The translations under genes were made by a program, and so were the position numbers. The notes beneath the pieces were generated by a model. It searched no databases and was not told where the DNA came from. It saw only the letters and a program-made list of their open reading frames with translations. A stretch of DNA of 64,000 nt from positions 124,001 through 188,000 of the forward strand of contig NZ_CADFEN010000010.1 of NCBI RefSeq assembly GCF_902833145.1, in the 5' to 3' direction. Of the stretch, positions 55,215-63,116 are shown one piece after another (position 1 is the first letter of the stretch; each line of letters starts with the position of its first letter). Source of the stretch: Burkholderia sp. BCC0506 (lineage in GTDB: Bacteria; Pseudomonadota; Gammaproteobacteria; Burkholderiales; Burkholderiaceae).

Positions 55215-56647
55215 CCGCGCTGGCCGCTGCGCGACGAACGGTTGCGGTTCGGGTGCGCGGCGTTGCCGTTCGCCGGGCGGGCGCCGTTGCCACCGCCTGC
55301 CGGACGCGCGCCGCCATTGCCGCCGGCGCCGCCTTGCGGGCGCGGCTTCGCGGCCTTCTGCTGCGCGGCCTTCGGTTGCGCGTTGCCGTCGCGTTTCGCG
55401 GCCGGATGGCCTGAACCGCCGGCGCGCGGCTGGCGATTGCCGCCGCCACCGCCGCGCGGCTGCTGCTGCCCGCGGCGCTGCTGGATCGGCTCCGGCTTCG
55501 CGTTCGGGTCGGGTTCGAAGCCCGCGATCACTTCCTGCGGGATCTCGCGCTTGATCAGCCGCTCGATGTCGCGCAGCAACTGCTTCTCGTCGACGCACAC
55601 GAGCGACACCGCTTCGCCGGTCGCGCCCGCGCGGCCCGTGCGGCCGATCCGGTGCACGTAATCCTCGGGTACGTTCGGCAGGTCGAAGTTGACGACGTGC
55701 GGCAACTGGTCGATGTCGATCCCGCGCGCGGCGATATCGGTCGCGACGAGCACCTGCAGCGTGCTGTTCTTGAACTCGGCCAGCGCGCGCGTGCGGGCCG
55801 ACTGGCTCTTGTTGCCGTGGATCGCCATCGCGCTGATGCCGTCCTTCGTCAGTTGCTCGGCGAGCCGGTTCGCGCCGTGCTTGGTACGCGTGAACACGAG
55901 CACCTGGAACCAGTTGTGTTCGCGGATCAGGTGGGTGAGCAGCTCGCGCTTGCGGTCGCGGTCGACCGGGTGGATCTTTTGCGCGACGCTCTCGGCGGTC
56001 GTGTTGCGGCGAGCGACCTCGATCAGCGCGGGCGAGTCGAGCAGGCTGTCGGCGAGCGCCTTGATTTCGTCGGAGAAGGTGGCCGAAAACAGCAGGTTCT
56101 GGCGCTGCGGCGGCAGCTTCGCGAGCACGCGCTTGATGTCGTGGATGAAGCCCATGTCGAGCATCCGGTCGGCTTCGTCGAGCACGAGGATGTCGAGATC
56201 CGACAGGTCGATGGTCTTCTGCTGCATGTGGTCGAGCAGGCGCCCCGGCGTCGCGACGACGATGTCGACGCCGCGCTTGAGCGCGTCGATCTGCGGATTG
56301 ATGCTGACGCCGCCGAACATCACGGTCGAGCGCAGCTTCAGGTACTTGCTGTATGCACGGACGCTTTCCTCGACCTGGGCGGCGAGTTCGCGCGTCGGCG
56401 TGAGGATCAGCGCGCGCACCGCGCGCTTCGCGCCACGGTGTTCGGCGTAGAACGTGTGCAGGCGTTGCAGGATCGGCAGCGTGAAGCCGGCGGTCTTGCC
56501 GGTGCCCGTTTGTGCGCCGGCGAGCAGGTCGCCGCCGCCGAGGACGGCCGGGATGGCCTGTTGCTGGATCGGGGTCGGCGACGTGTAGCCGAGCTCGTTG
56601 ACCGCCTTGACCAGCGGTTCGGCCAGGCCGAGAGATTCGAAAGACAT
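55208..56647 (-). CDS. rhlE: DEAD-box RNA helicase RhlE
   Basis: ATP-dependent RNA helicase of 479 residues. Motifs are Q ([14 protein letters not shown]), I (AQTGTGKT), II (VLDEADRML), III (SAT) and VI ([10 protein letters not shown]). The last 90 residues or so are low-complexity, rich in Gly, Arg, Asn, Gln and Pro, as in RhlE proteins, and probably bind RNA. I start at the ATG at 56647 (MSFESLGL); a GTG three codons earlier is possible. Confidence 0.92.
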   Translation of the reverse strand: MSFESLGLAEPLVKAVNELGYTSPTPIQQQAIPAVLGGGDLLAGAQTGTGKTAGFTLPILQRLHTFYAEHRGAKRAVRALILTPTRELAAQVEESVRAYSKYLKLRSTVMFGGVSINPQIDALKRGVDIVVATPGRLLDHMQQKTIDLSDLDILVLDEADRMLDMGFIHDIKRVLAKLPPQRQNLLFSATFSDEIKALADSLLDSPALIEVARRNTTAESVAQKIHPVDRDRKRELLTHLIREHNWFQVLVFTRTKHGANRLAEQLTKDGISAMAIHGNKSQSARTRALAEFKNSTLQVLVATDIAARGIDIDQLPHVVNFDLPNVPEDYVHRIGRTGRAGATGEAVSLVCVDEKQLLRDIERLIKREIPQEVIAGFEPDPNAKPEPIQQRRGQQQPRGGGGGNRQPRAGGSGHPAAKRDGNAQPKAAQQKAAKPRPQGGAGGNGGARPAGGGNGARPANGNAAHPNRNRSSRSGQRGH

Positions 56648-56729
56648 AGATACCACTCTTGAGTTTTATGATCGGCGATGCATCGCGCGGCCCGCGCGGC
56701 AAACCTGCATCGCAAAACAGCCAAAAAGC

Positions 56730-56765
56730 AAAAGGGCGCGGCCGCGGTTTCCCGCAGCCGCGCCC
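56730..56765 (-). terminator. Rho-independent terminator of the cytochrome operon
   Basis: A 14-bp stem with one mismatch (56734-56747 with 56752-56765) and a four-base loop. On the minus strand it continues into TTTTGCTTTTT. It lies 20 bases after the stop of the tri-haem cytochrome gene. Confidence 0.82.
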
Positions 56766-56784
56766 CGTTTGTGTGAGCCGCTTC

Positions 56785-58083
56785 TTAGTCGAGCGGCGCG
56801 GAACGCAGGTCGCTCACCTGTTGCGGCGAGATCGGCGTACCGTTGTTACCCCAGGACATCCGGATATACGTGACGACTGCCGCGACTTCCTGGTTCGACA
56901 GCGACTGTGCGAACGGCGGCATCCCGTACGGACGCGGATTCTTGAACGTGCTCGGCGGGTAGCCGCCATTCAGCACCATGCGGATCGGGTTGACGGCCGA
57001 TTCCATCATGATCGAGTGGTTGCCCGCGAGCGGCGGATAGGCCGGCGGCTTGCCGGCGCCGGTTTCGGCGTGGCAGGTCGCGCAGTTGTCCGCGTAGATC
57101 TTCTTGCCCTGTTCGAACAGCGCGTTGCCGAACTGCTTCGACGGCTCGTACTGCATGTTCTTCGGCGCTTCAGCCTTCTGCGGGATCGACTTCAGGTACG
57201 TCGACATCGCGCGCGTATCTTCGTCGGTCATGTACTGCAGGCTGTTGTGGACCACGTCCGCCATCGGGCCGAACACCGCGCCCTTCTGCGACACGCCGGC
57301 CTGCAGCAGGTCGGACAGCTCCTGCACGTGCCAGTCGCCGAGGCCGAGTTCCTTGTCGTTCGTCAGCGACGGCGCGTACCAGTTCTGCAGCGGGATCAGG
57401 CCGCCGGCGAACGCCGACGAGTTCACCGGGCCGCCCATCATGTTGATCGACGTGTGGCACATCGAGCAGTGGCCGAGGCCTTCGACGAGATACGCGCCGC
57501 GGTTCCATTCGACCGACTTCGTCGGATCCGGCTTGTACTCGCCTTCCTTGAAGAACAGCGTGCGCCAGCCGATCAACAGGTTGCGGTTGTTGAACGGGAA
57601 CTTCAGTTCGTGCGGACGGCTCGGCACCGACACCGGCGGGACCGAACGCAGGTACGCGTAGATCGCGTCCGAATCGGCGCGCGTGACCTTCGTGTAGCTC
57701 GCGAACGGGAAGCCCGGGTACAGCAGGCTGCCGTCCTTCGAGCGGCCCGTGTGCATCGCGCGGTAGAAGTCGTCCGACGTCCACTTGCCGATACCGTTCT
57801 GGTCGTCCGGCGTGATGTTCGGCGTGTACATCGTGCCGAACGGCGTCGCCATCGGCAGGCCGCCCGCGAACGACTTGCCGCCGCGCACGGTGTGGCACGC
57901 GATACAGTCGCCGACGCGCGCGAGGTATTCGCCCTTCTTGATCAGCGCGGCCTGATCGGCCGGCGTGGCCGCGACGGCGGCGGCGCCGTGCAGCGTGTCG
58001 TTGCCCGGCCACAGGACCGGCACGAGGGCGGCAGCCGCGACGATCGCGACGGCCGAGAGTGCAAACAGGGACTTGCGTTTCAT
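56785..58083 (-). CDS. tri-haem cytochrome c, subunit type of membrane alcohol/gluconate dehydrogenases
   Basis: Exported protein of 432 residues with an uncleaved or cleaved N-terminal signal (MKRKSLFALSAVAIVAAAAL). Three haem motifs are present: CIACH, CSMCH and CATCH. The spacing and the motifs GEYLARVGDCIACHTV and YTPNITPD match the cytochrome subunit that carries electrons from FAD- or PQQ-dependent dehydrogenases to ubiquinone. No dehydrogenase gene lies beside it; its partner is a di-haem cytochrome encoded 19 bp upstream. Confidence 0.88.
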   Translation of the reverse strand: MKRKSLFALSAVAIVAAAALVPVLWPGNDTLHGAAAVAATPADQAALIKKGEYLARVGDCIACHTVRGGKSFAGGLPMATPFGTMYTPNITPDDQNGIGKWTSDDFYRAMHTGRSKDGSLLYPGFPFASYTKVTRADSDAIYAYLRSVPPVSVPSRPHELKFPFNNRNLLIGWRTLFFKEGEYKPDPTKSVEWNRGAYLVEGLGHCSMCHTSINMMGGPVNSSAFAGGLIPLQNWYAPSLTNDKELGLGDWHVQELSDLLQAGVSQKGAVFGPMADVVHNSLQYMTDEDTRAMSTYLKSIPQKAEAPKNMQYEPSKQFGNALFEQGKKIYADNCATCHAETGAGKPPAYPPLAGNHSIMMESAVNPIRMVLNGGYPPSTFKNPRPYGMPPFAQSLSNQEVAAVVTYIRMSWGNNGTPISPQQVSDLRSAPLD

Positions 58084-58102
58084 TGTGTCTGTCTCCCTTG
58101 CC

Positions 58103-58867
58103 TTATTGCGGTTCGCTGCCGCAGGCGAGCGGAGTCTTCATCGAACGCGCCGGGGCCGGCACGGGGTTGGCGGGCGCCGGTTGCGCGGCGAGCCATGCGG
58201 TCACGGCCGTCACGTCTTCGTCGGAAAGCTTCGCGGCGATGTCGTGCATGCAATCGGGCGCCTTCGCGTGGCGGTTGCCCGAGCGCCATGCGCCGAGCTG
58301 GGCGCTCAGGTAATCGGCGTGCAGGCCGACGAGGCCCGGGATCGCCGGCTGCATGCCGGTCAGCCCTGCGCCGTGGCAGGCCACGCAGGCCGGCAGCTTG
58401 CGCGACGGGTCGCCCTGCGTGACGAGCTGCTTGCCGCGTGCGAGCGTCGAGGCCGGCAGCGTCGGCTTCGCGGGCGTCGGGTACGGCGGACGTTCGGCCG
58501 AGAAGTGCTCGGCGATTTCGCGCAGGTAGTCGTCGTTCAGGTACGTCAGCAGATAGTTCATCGGCGGGTACTTGCGCCGGCCGTCGCGGAAGTTGACGAG
58601 CTGGTTGTACAGGTACTCGGCCGGCTTGCCGGCAAGACGCGGGAAGTAGTCGTTGTCGGTGCCCTGGCCGTGGACGCCGTGGCATGCGGTACAGCCGCGC
58701 ACGCGCTCGGCCATGGTATCGGGTGCCTTGAGCGGCGCCTGCTGGGCGTGCGCTTGCTCCGTGGGCTTGGTCTGCGCTTGGGCAGCGCTCATAAGGCCCG
58801 CGCCGCCGATCATCAGAACGGCGAGCAGCGGACGGAAGAGGCGTCTTGAAGACACACGAGACTCCAT
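58103..58867 (-). CDS. di-haem cytochrome c (c4-like)
   Basis: Periplasmic protein of 254 residues with a signal peptide (LFRPLLAVLMIGGAGLMSAAQA) and two haem motifs, CTACH and CVACH, in two c4-like domains. FPRLAGKPAEYLYNQLVNFRDG and IPGLVGLHADYLSAQL are the paired c4 signatures. It is the first gene of the two-gene cytochrome operon and probably passes electrons to a terminal oxidase. Confidence 0.87.
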   Translation of the reverse strand: MESRVSSRRLFRPLLAVLMIGGAGLMSAAQAQTKPTEQAHAQQAPLKAPDTMAERVRGCTACHGVHGQGTDNDYFPRLAGKPAEYLYNQLVNFRDGRRKYPPMNYLLTYLNDDYLREIAEHFSAERPPYPTPAKPTLPASTLARGKQLVTQGDPSRKLPACVACHGAGLTGMQPAIPGLVGLHADYLSAQLGAWRSGNRHAKAPDCMHDIAAKLSDEDVTAVTAWLAAQPAPANPVPAPARSMKTPLACGSEPQ

Positions 58868-59242
58868 GTTTATTCGTCGGGGACCTTGTCCGGGCTACGA
58901 TCGGCTCGGCGCATGGACGGCAGGACAGCCGGGCTGCTGCGACGCGGCATTCTATCATCGATGGGTAATGACGGCTATTTGACGAAAGGACATCGGTTCC
59001 TGTTCGTTTGCGACTTGCGACAATTTGACGCGCATGGCGGCCCGGTCGTGTGAACCGGCGTGCGTTTTCACCCTCGAAGACCGTACACTCGCGGGTCGCG
59101 CGGCGCCTGCGCCGCGGATCCAGTCATTTCTCCCGTTTCCGGATTCATCGATGACGTTTTCTACCGTGCCGTTGCCTGCCTCACGCTGTCCGTTCCGTTG
59201 CCGCCGCGCTGCCGGCCTGCCGCTTGCGGGAGGGTGCGCGCG
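58868..59242. other. 375-bp divergent intergenic region
   Basis: Lies between the divergent cytochrome operon and copD. No CopC-like gene and no other credible gene were seen. The part around 58960-59030 is less GC-rich (for example GGCTATTTGACG and ACAATTTGACG) and is the likeliest place for promoters, but I could not define one. Confidence 0.5.
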
Positions 59243-60175
59243 ATGAAATTCGACAGCTTGTGGATCGGCCAGGTCGCGCTCGCGGCGCTGATGGATGCGG
59301 CGTTCGCGATGGCGGTCGGTTCGGCGCTGCTCAAGGCATGGCTCGGCAAGGACGGCGCGCGGCCGGTCGTCGCGCCGTCGCACCCCGCGTGGCTGCGCGC
59401 GCAACATTCGCTGGTCGCGGCGGCGCTGGCGCTGGTGCTCGCCGACCTCGGCTGGCTCGTCTACGAGGCCGCGACGATGAGCGGCGCGGGGCTCGGCGGC
59501 GCGTTCGCCGCGATTCCCGTCATGCTGACGCAGACGCACACGGGCTTTGCGTGGAGCGTCGCGTTCGCCGGCGCGGCGGTGCTCGCGATCGTCGCGCTCG
59601 CGAAGCCGGACGGCCCGCTCGCGCATGCGGTGCTGTGGCTCGCGGTGATCGTGGTCGCGGCCGGCAAGGCCTCGCTCGGCCATGCGGCCGATAGCGGCGT
59701 GCTGTCCGCGGCGGTCGGCGTGCAGACGCTGCACCTGCTGGCCACCGCCGTGTGGGGCGGCCTCGTGCTCGCGGGCGGGCTCGCGGTGCTGCCGGCGCTC
59801 GGCTCGTCGGTCGCGCGCGGCGCGCTGATCCGCATCGGCCAGCAGCTGTCGCGCACGTCGATCGTCGCGGTCGTCTTCGTGCTCGGCACCGGCGTGCTCA
59901 ACGCGATCCGCGGGCTCGGCGGCTCGCTCGCGCCGCTCGACGGCAGCACGTGGGGGCGCGTGTTGCTGCTGAAGCTGCTGCTCGTCGCGCTGGCGCTCGT
60001 GCTCGGCGGGCTCAACCGGTTCTCGGCGCTGCCGCGCCTGCGCCGCACCGCGTCGACCGAGGATGCGCACACGTTCCGCAACATCCTGCATCTCGAAGGG
60101 ATGACGATGATCGGCGTGTTCGTCGCGGCGGCCGTGCTGTCGTTCAGCGTGCCGGGGTTCGCGGCGCTCGGCTGA
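59243..60175 (+). CDS. copD: CopD-domain membrane protein
   Basis: Inner-membrane protein of 310 residues with about eight hydrophobic helices. The C-terminal half is the CopD copper-resistance domain (LHLLATAVWGGLVLAGGLAVLPAL; LLLKLLLVALALVLGGLNRF), with histidines suited to metal contact. The usual partner CopC is absent nearby. GGGAGG lies upstream of the ATG at 59243. A role in copper import or tolerance is family knowledge. Confidence 0.82.
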   Translation: MKFDSLWIGQVALAALMDAAFAMAVGSALLKAWLGKDGARPVVAPSHPAWLRAQHSLVAAALALVLADLGWLVYEAATMSGAGLGGAFAAIPVMLTQTHTGFAWSVAFAGAAVLAIVALAKPDGPLAHAVLWLAVIVVAAGKASLGHAADSGVLSAAVGVQTLHLLATAVWGGLVLAGGLAVLPALGSSVARGALIRIGQQLSRTSIVAVVFVLGTGVLNAIRGLGGSLAPLDGSTWGRVLLLKLLLVALALVLGGLNRFSALPRLRRTASTEDAHTFRNILHLEGMTMIGVFVAAAVLSFSVPGFAALG

Positions 60176-60320
60176 CGGCCGAACGCCGCGGCGCGGGGCG
60201 CCGGCGCGCGCCGCTCGCATGGCGCGGATGCAAGAACGGCCGCCTGGTGCGGGCGGCCGTGTCGAACGTGTGGCGCGGCGCGCGTGCCGCACCGCGCATC
60301 TTGCTTATCTCACGCGTTCA

Positions 60321-61469
60321 TCACCACTCGGCAACGCTGCCGTCCGCGTGACGCCACACCGGGTTGCGCCAGCGATGGCCCGTCTTCGCCATCTCGCGCA
60401 CCTTTTCCTCGTTCACGTCGATGCCGAGCCCCGGGCCCTGCGGGATCGCGACGAAGCCGTCCTCGTAACGGAATACCTCGGGATTGCGCAGGTAGTCGAG
60501 CAGGTCGTTGCCCTGGTTGTAGTGGATGCCGAGGCTCTGTTCCTGGATGAACGCGTTGTAGCTGACCGCGTCGAGCTGCAGGCACGCGGCGAGCGCGATG
60601 GGGCCGAGCGGGCAGTGCAGCGCGAGCGCGACGTCGTAGCTTTCCGCGAGCGTCGCGATCTTGCGGCACTCGGTGATGCCGCCCGCGTGCGACGCGTCCG
60701 GCTGGATGATGTCGACGTAGCCGCCCGCGAGGATGTGCTTGAAGTCCCAGCGCGAGTAGAGCCTTTCGCCGAGCGCGATCGGCGTGTTGGTCTGGTTGAC
60801 GATGTCGCGCAGCGCCTCGGCGTTCTCCGACAGCACCGGCTCCTCGATGAACATCAGCTTGTACGGATCGAGTTCCTTCGCGAGCACCTTCGCCATCGGC
60901 TTGTGCACGCGGCCGTGGAAGTCGACGCCGATCCCGACGTGCGGGCCGACCGCGTCGCGTACCGCCGCGACGTTCGCGATCACCTGCTCGACCTTGTCGT
61001 AGGTGTCGACGATCTGCAGCTCCTCGGAGCCGTTCATCTTCACGGCCTTGAAGCCGCGCTCGACCACCGCGCGCGCATTGTTCGCGACGTCGCTCGGCCG
61101 GTCGCCGCCGATCCACGAATACACCTTGATGCGCTCGCGCACCTGGCCGCCGAGCAGCGCGTGCACGGGCACGCCGTGATGCTTGCCCTTGATGTCCCAC
61201 AGCGCCTGGTCGACGCCCGCGATCGCGCTCATCGTGATCGGCCCGCCGCGGTAGAAGCCCGCGCGGTACATGACCTGCCAGTGATCCTCGATCAGGAGCG
61301 GGTCGCGCCCGACGAGGTAGTCGGCCAGTTCCTGCACGGCGGCCTCGACCGTATGCGCGCGGCCTTCGACGATCGGCTCGCCCCAGCCGACGATGCCCTC
61401 GTCGGTTTCGATCTTGAGGAACAACCAGCGGGGCGGGACGACGAACGTTTCGAGGCGGGTGATTTTCAT
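60321..61469 (-). CDS. dgoD: D-galactonate dehydratase
   Basis: Enolase-superfamily enzyme of 382 residues, exactly the length of E. coli DgoD, that dehydrates D-galactonate to 2-keto-3-deoxygalactonate. The metal ligands are in [16 protein letters not shown] and ALGERLYSR, and the catalytic histidine in [11 protein letters not shown]. The N-terminus [20 protein letters not shown] is typical. GGAG stands nine bases before the ATG at 61469. It is divergent from a GntR regulator. The kinase, aldolase and transporter of the pathway are not in this window. Confidence 0.93.
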   Translation of the reverse strand: MKITRLETFVVPPRWLFLKIETDEGIVGWGEPIVEGRAHTVEAAVQELADYLVGRDPLLIEDHWQVMYRAGFYRGGPITMSAIAGVDQALWDIKGKHHGVPVHALLGGQVRERIKVYSWIGGDRPSDVANNARAVVERGFKAVKMNGSEELQIVDTYDKVEQVIANVAAVRDAVGPHVGIGVDFHGRVHKPMAKVLAKELDPYKLMFIEEPVLSENAEALRDIVNQTNTPIALGERLYSRWDFKHILAGGYVDIIQPDASHAGGITECRKIATLAESYDVALALHCPLGPIALAACLQLDAVSYNAFIQEQSLGIHYNQGNDLLDYLRNPEVFRYEDGFVAIPQGPGLGIDVNEEKVREMAKTGHRWRNPVWRHADGSVAEW

Positions 61470-61565
61470 GACGCGAGTCTCCATGATTGACGGGCGCGGC
61501 CGCTTGGGGCCGGCGCACGATCCGTGCTTTCGCGGTTATCCTAGCGTAGTCGAATAAAAAATAGT

Positions 61566-61580
61566 ATTAATAGCATTAAT
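61566..61580. promoter_or_regulatory. candidate operator between dgoD and its regulator
   Basis: ATTAAT-AGC-ATTAAT, a perfect 6-3-6 inverted repeat within the only AT-rich stretch of the 149-bp divergent gap. It is the likely binding site of the GntR protein and overlaps probable promoter sequences for both genes. Confidence 0.5.
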
Positions 61581-61618
61581 GTGCAGATAGTGGGCAGCCC
61601 GCCCGACGGAGAACGATC

Positions 61619-62299
61619 ATTCAACGCGACCTGCATGGACAGACGGCCTTCCGGCTCGCGACGGCGATCCTGCGCGGCGACTATCCGCCCGAATCGCTGC
61701 TGCCGAGGGAGCCCGACCTGATGGAGATGTACGGCGTGAGCCGCACGGTGATGCGCGAGGCGCTGCGCACGCTGACGTCGAAGGGGCTGGTCGAGTCGCG
61801 GCCGAAGGTCGGCACGCGCGTGCGGCCGCGCCGCGCGTGGAACCTGCTCGATGCCGACCTGCTCGACTGGTATGCGCGCGTCGCGCCGCCGCTCGCGTTC
61901 GCACTGAAGCTGCAGGAGATGCGCGAGATGATCGAGCCGCACGCGGCCGCGCTGGCCGCGCGCACCCATACACCCGAAGCGTTCGACGCGATCGACGGCG
62001 CGGTGCGCGCGATGGCCGCCGCGCGCAACGTCGACGAATGGGTGCGCGCCGACCTGCGCTTTCACCTGAGCGTGCTGGAGGCCGGCGGCAACGAGCTGCT
62101 GGTGCCGCTCGGCGCGCTGATCGACCGCACGCTCGAGGCGCAACTGCAGCTGAATGCGCGCCGGGCGGACGTGTACAACGCGTCGCTTGCCGAGCATACG
62201 GCCGTCAGCGACGCGATCCGCGTGCGCGACGAGGACGGCGCGCGCCGCGCGATGGCGACACTGCTCGCGGTGACGCGCGCGCGGATCGAGACGTCGTGA
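61619..62299 (+). CDS. dgoR: GntR/FadR-family regulator of galactonate use, with apparent ATT start
   Basis: Regulator of 226 residues: winged helix-turn-helix (about 10-75; AILRGDYPPESLLPREPDL, then GVSRTVMREALRTLTSKGL) and the all-helical FCD effector domain. The frame has no ATG, GTG or TTG between the stop at 61577 and the ATG at 61721, but that ATG lies inside the DNA-binding domain. GGAG at 61608-61611 stands seven bases before an ATT at 61619, which gives the expected N-terminus, so I annotate ATT as start. A point change of an original ATG, or a defective gene, are alternatives. It is divergent from dgoD. Confidence 0.75.
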   Translation: MQRDLHGQTAFRLATAILRGDYPPESLLPREPDLMEMYGVSRTVMREALRTLTSKGLVESRPKVGTRVRPRRAWNLLDADLLDWYARVAPPLAFALKLQEMREMIEPHAAALAARTHTPEAFDAIDGAVRAMAAARNVDEWVRADLRFHLSVLEAGGNELLVPLGALIDRTLEAQLQLNARRADVYNASLAEHTAVSDAIRVRDEDGARRAMATLLAVTRARIETS

Positions 62300-62333
62300 C
62301 GGAAGCAGGGCGGGCGGCGCCGTGCCCGCGCCG

Positions 62334-62579
62334 TCAGGCGCTCGCGCAGCCGCCCGGCTTGTGGATGCGTTTCGTCGACGGCGGGTACTTCGCGAGCAGG
62401 CTCGCCGGCCGCCGCGGGCGGGCGACCAGGTCGCCGCCACAGTTCGGGCAGCGGCCCTTCAGCACGTCGTCCGCGCACGTCGCGCAAAACGTACACTCGA
62501 ACGTGCAGATGCGGGCGTCCGCCGAATCGGGCGGCAGGTCCTTGTCGCAGCATTCGCAGCCGGGGCGCAGTTCGAGCAT
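62334..62579 (-). CDS. DUF1272 small cysteine-rich protein
   Basis: Protein of 81 residues with ten cysteines, most in the pattern CECC, CTFECTFCATC and CPNC, which fits a zinc-ribbon or treble-clef-like domain of the DUF1272 family (MLELRPGCECCDKDLPP at the start is diagnostic). AGGAGA precedes the ATG. The function is unknown. It is a single gene, divergent from the GFA protein. Confidence 0.85.
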   Translation of the reverse strand: MLELRPGCECCDKDLPPDSADARICTFECTFCATCADDVLKGRCPNCGGDLVARPRRPASLLAKYPPSTKRIHKPGGCASA

Positions 62580-62726
62580 GATGGTCTCCTGGGTCGATGA
62601 GGGATGGCGCCGCCCGCACATTGCGTGCGGCGCATGCGAGCGCTACTGTACGCGTTTGGATCGGCCCGGCCAACGGTGTCCCGCCCGGGCGCCGGCGCTG
62701 CGCACGGGCTGCACCGGGAGACGACC

Positions 62727-63074
62727 ATGCTTTATCGCGGAAGCTGTCACTGCGGAGACGTGACGTTCGAGGCGGAAGGCGAGCTGCAGGGCGTGATGGC
62801 CTGCAACTGCTCGATCTGCCGGCGCAAGGGCGCGCTGATGTGGTTCGTGCCGCGCGACCACATGAAGCTGCTGACGCCCGACGAGCACCTCGCGAGCTAC
62901 ATGTTCAACAAGCACGTGATCCGCCATCGCTTCTGCAAGCGCTGCGGGATTCACACGTTCGGCGAAGGTGTCGATCCGAAGGGCGCCGCGATGGCCGCGA
63001 TCAACGTGCGCTGCCTCGAGGGTGTCGACCTCGACGCGCTGCCCGTCACGCATTACGACGGCCGCTCGCACTGA
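62727..63074 (+). CDS. GFA-family protein (Gfa/CENP-V fold)
   Basis: Zinc-binding protein of 115 residues with the beta-tent fold of glutathione-dependent formaldehyde-activating enzyme relatives. Cysteine motifs are SCHCGDV, CNCSICRRKG and FCKRCGIHTF. The family name does not prove formaldehyde activity; many members are of unknown role. GGGAGA stands before the ATG at 62727. Confidence 0.85.
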   Translation: MLYRGSCHCGDVTFEAEGELQGVMACNCSICRRKGALMWFVPRDHMKLLTPDEHLASYMFNKHVIRHRFCKRCGIHTFGEGVDPKGAAMAAINVRCLEGVDLDALPVTHYDGRSH

Positions 63075-63116
63075 GCGCGGCGCCGGCGCGGGCACCCCCG
63101 CGCGGCGGCGATCGGG

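Noticed and set aside
59151-59246. A 31-residue frame whose TGA overlaps the copD ATG, suggestive of a coupled leader peptide
   Set aside because: No ribosome site precedes its ATG and the composition is ordinary for noncoding GC-rich DNA; the overlap may be chance.
62727-63074. GFA-family protein as formaldehyde detoxifier for the oxygenase locus
   Set aside because: It is 17 kb away, is not preceded by the shared operator, and the family's formaldehyde role is not general.
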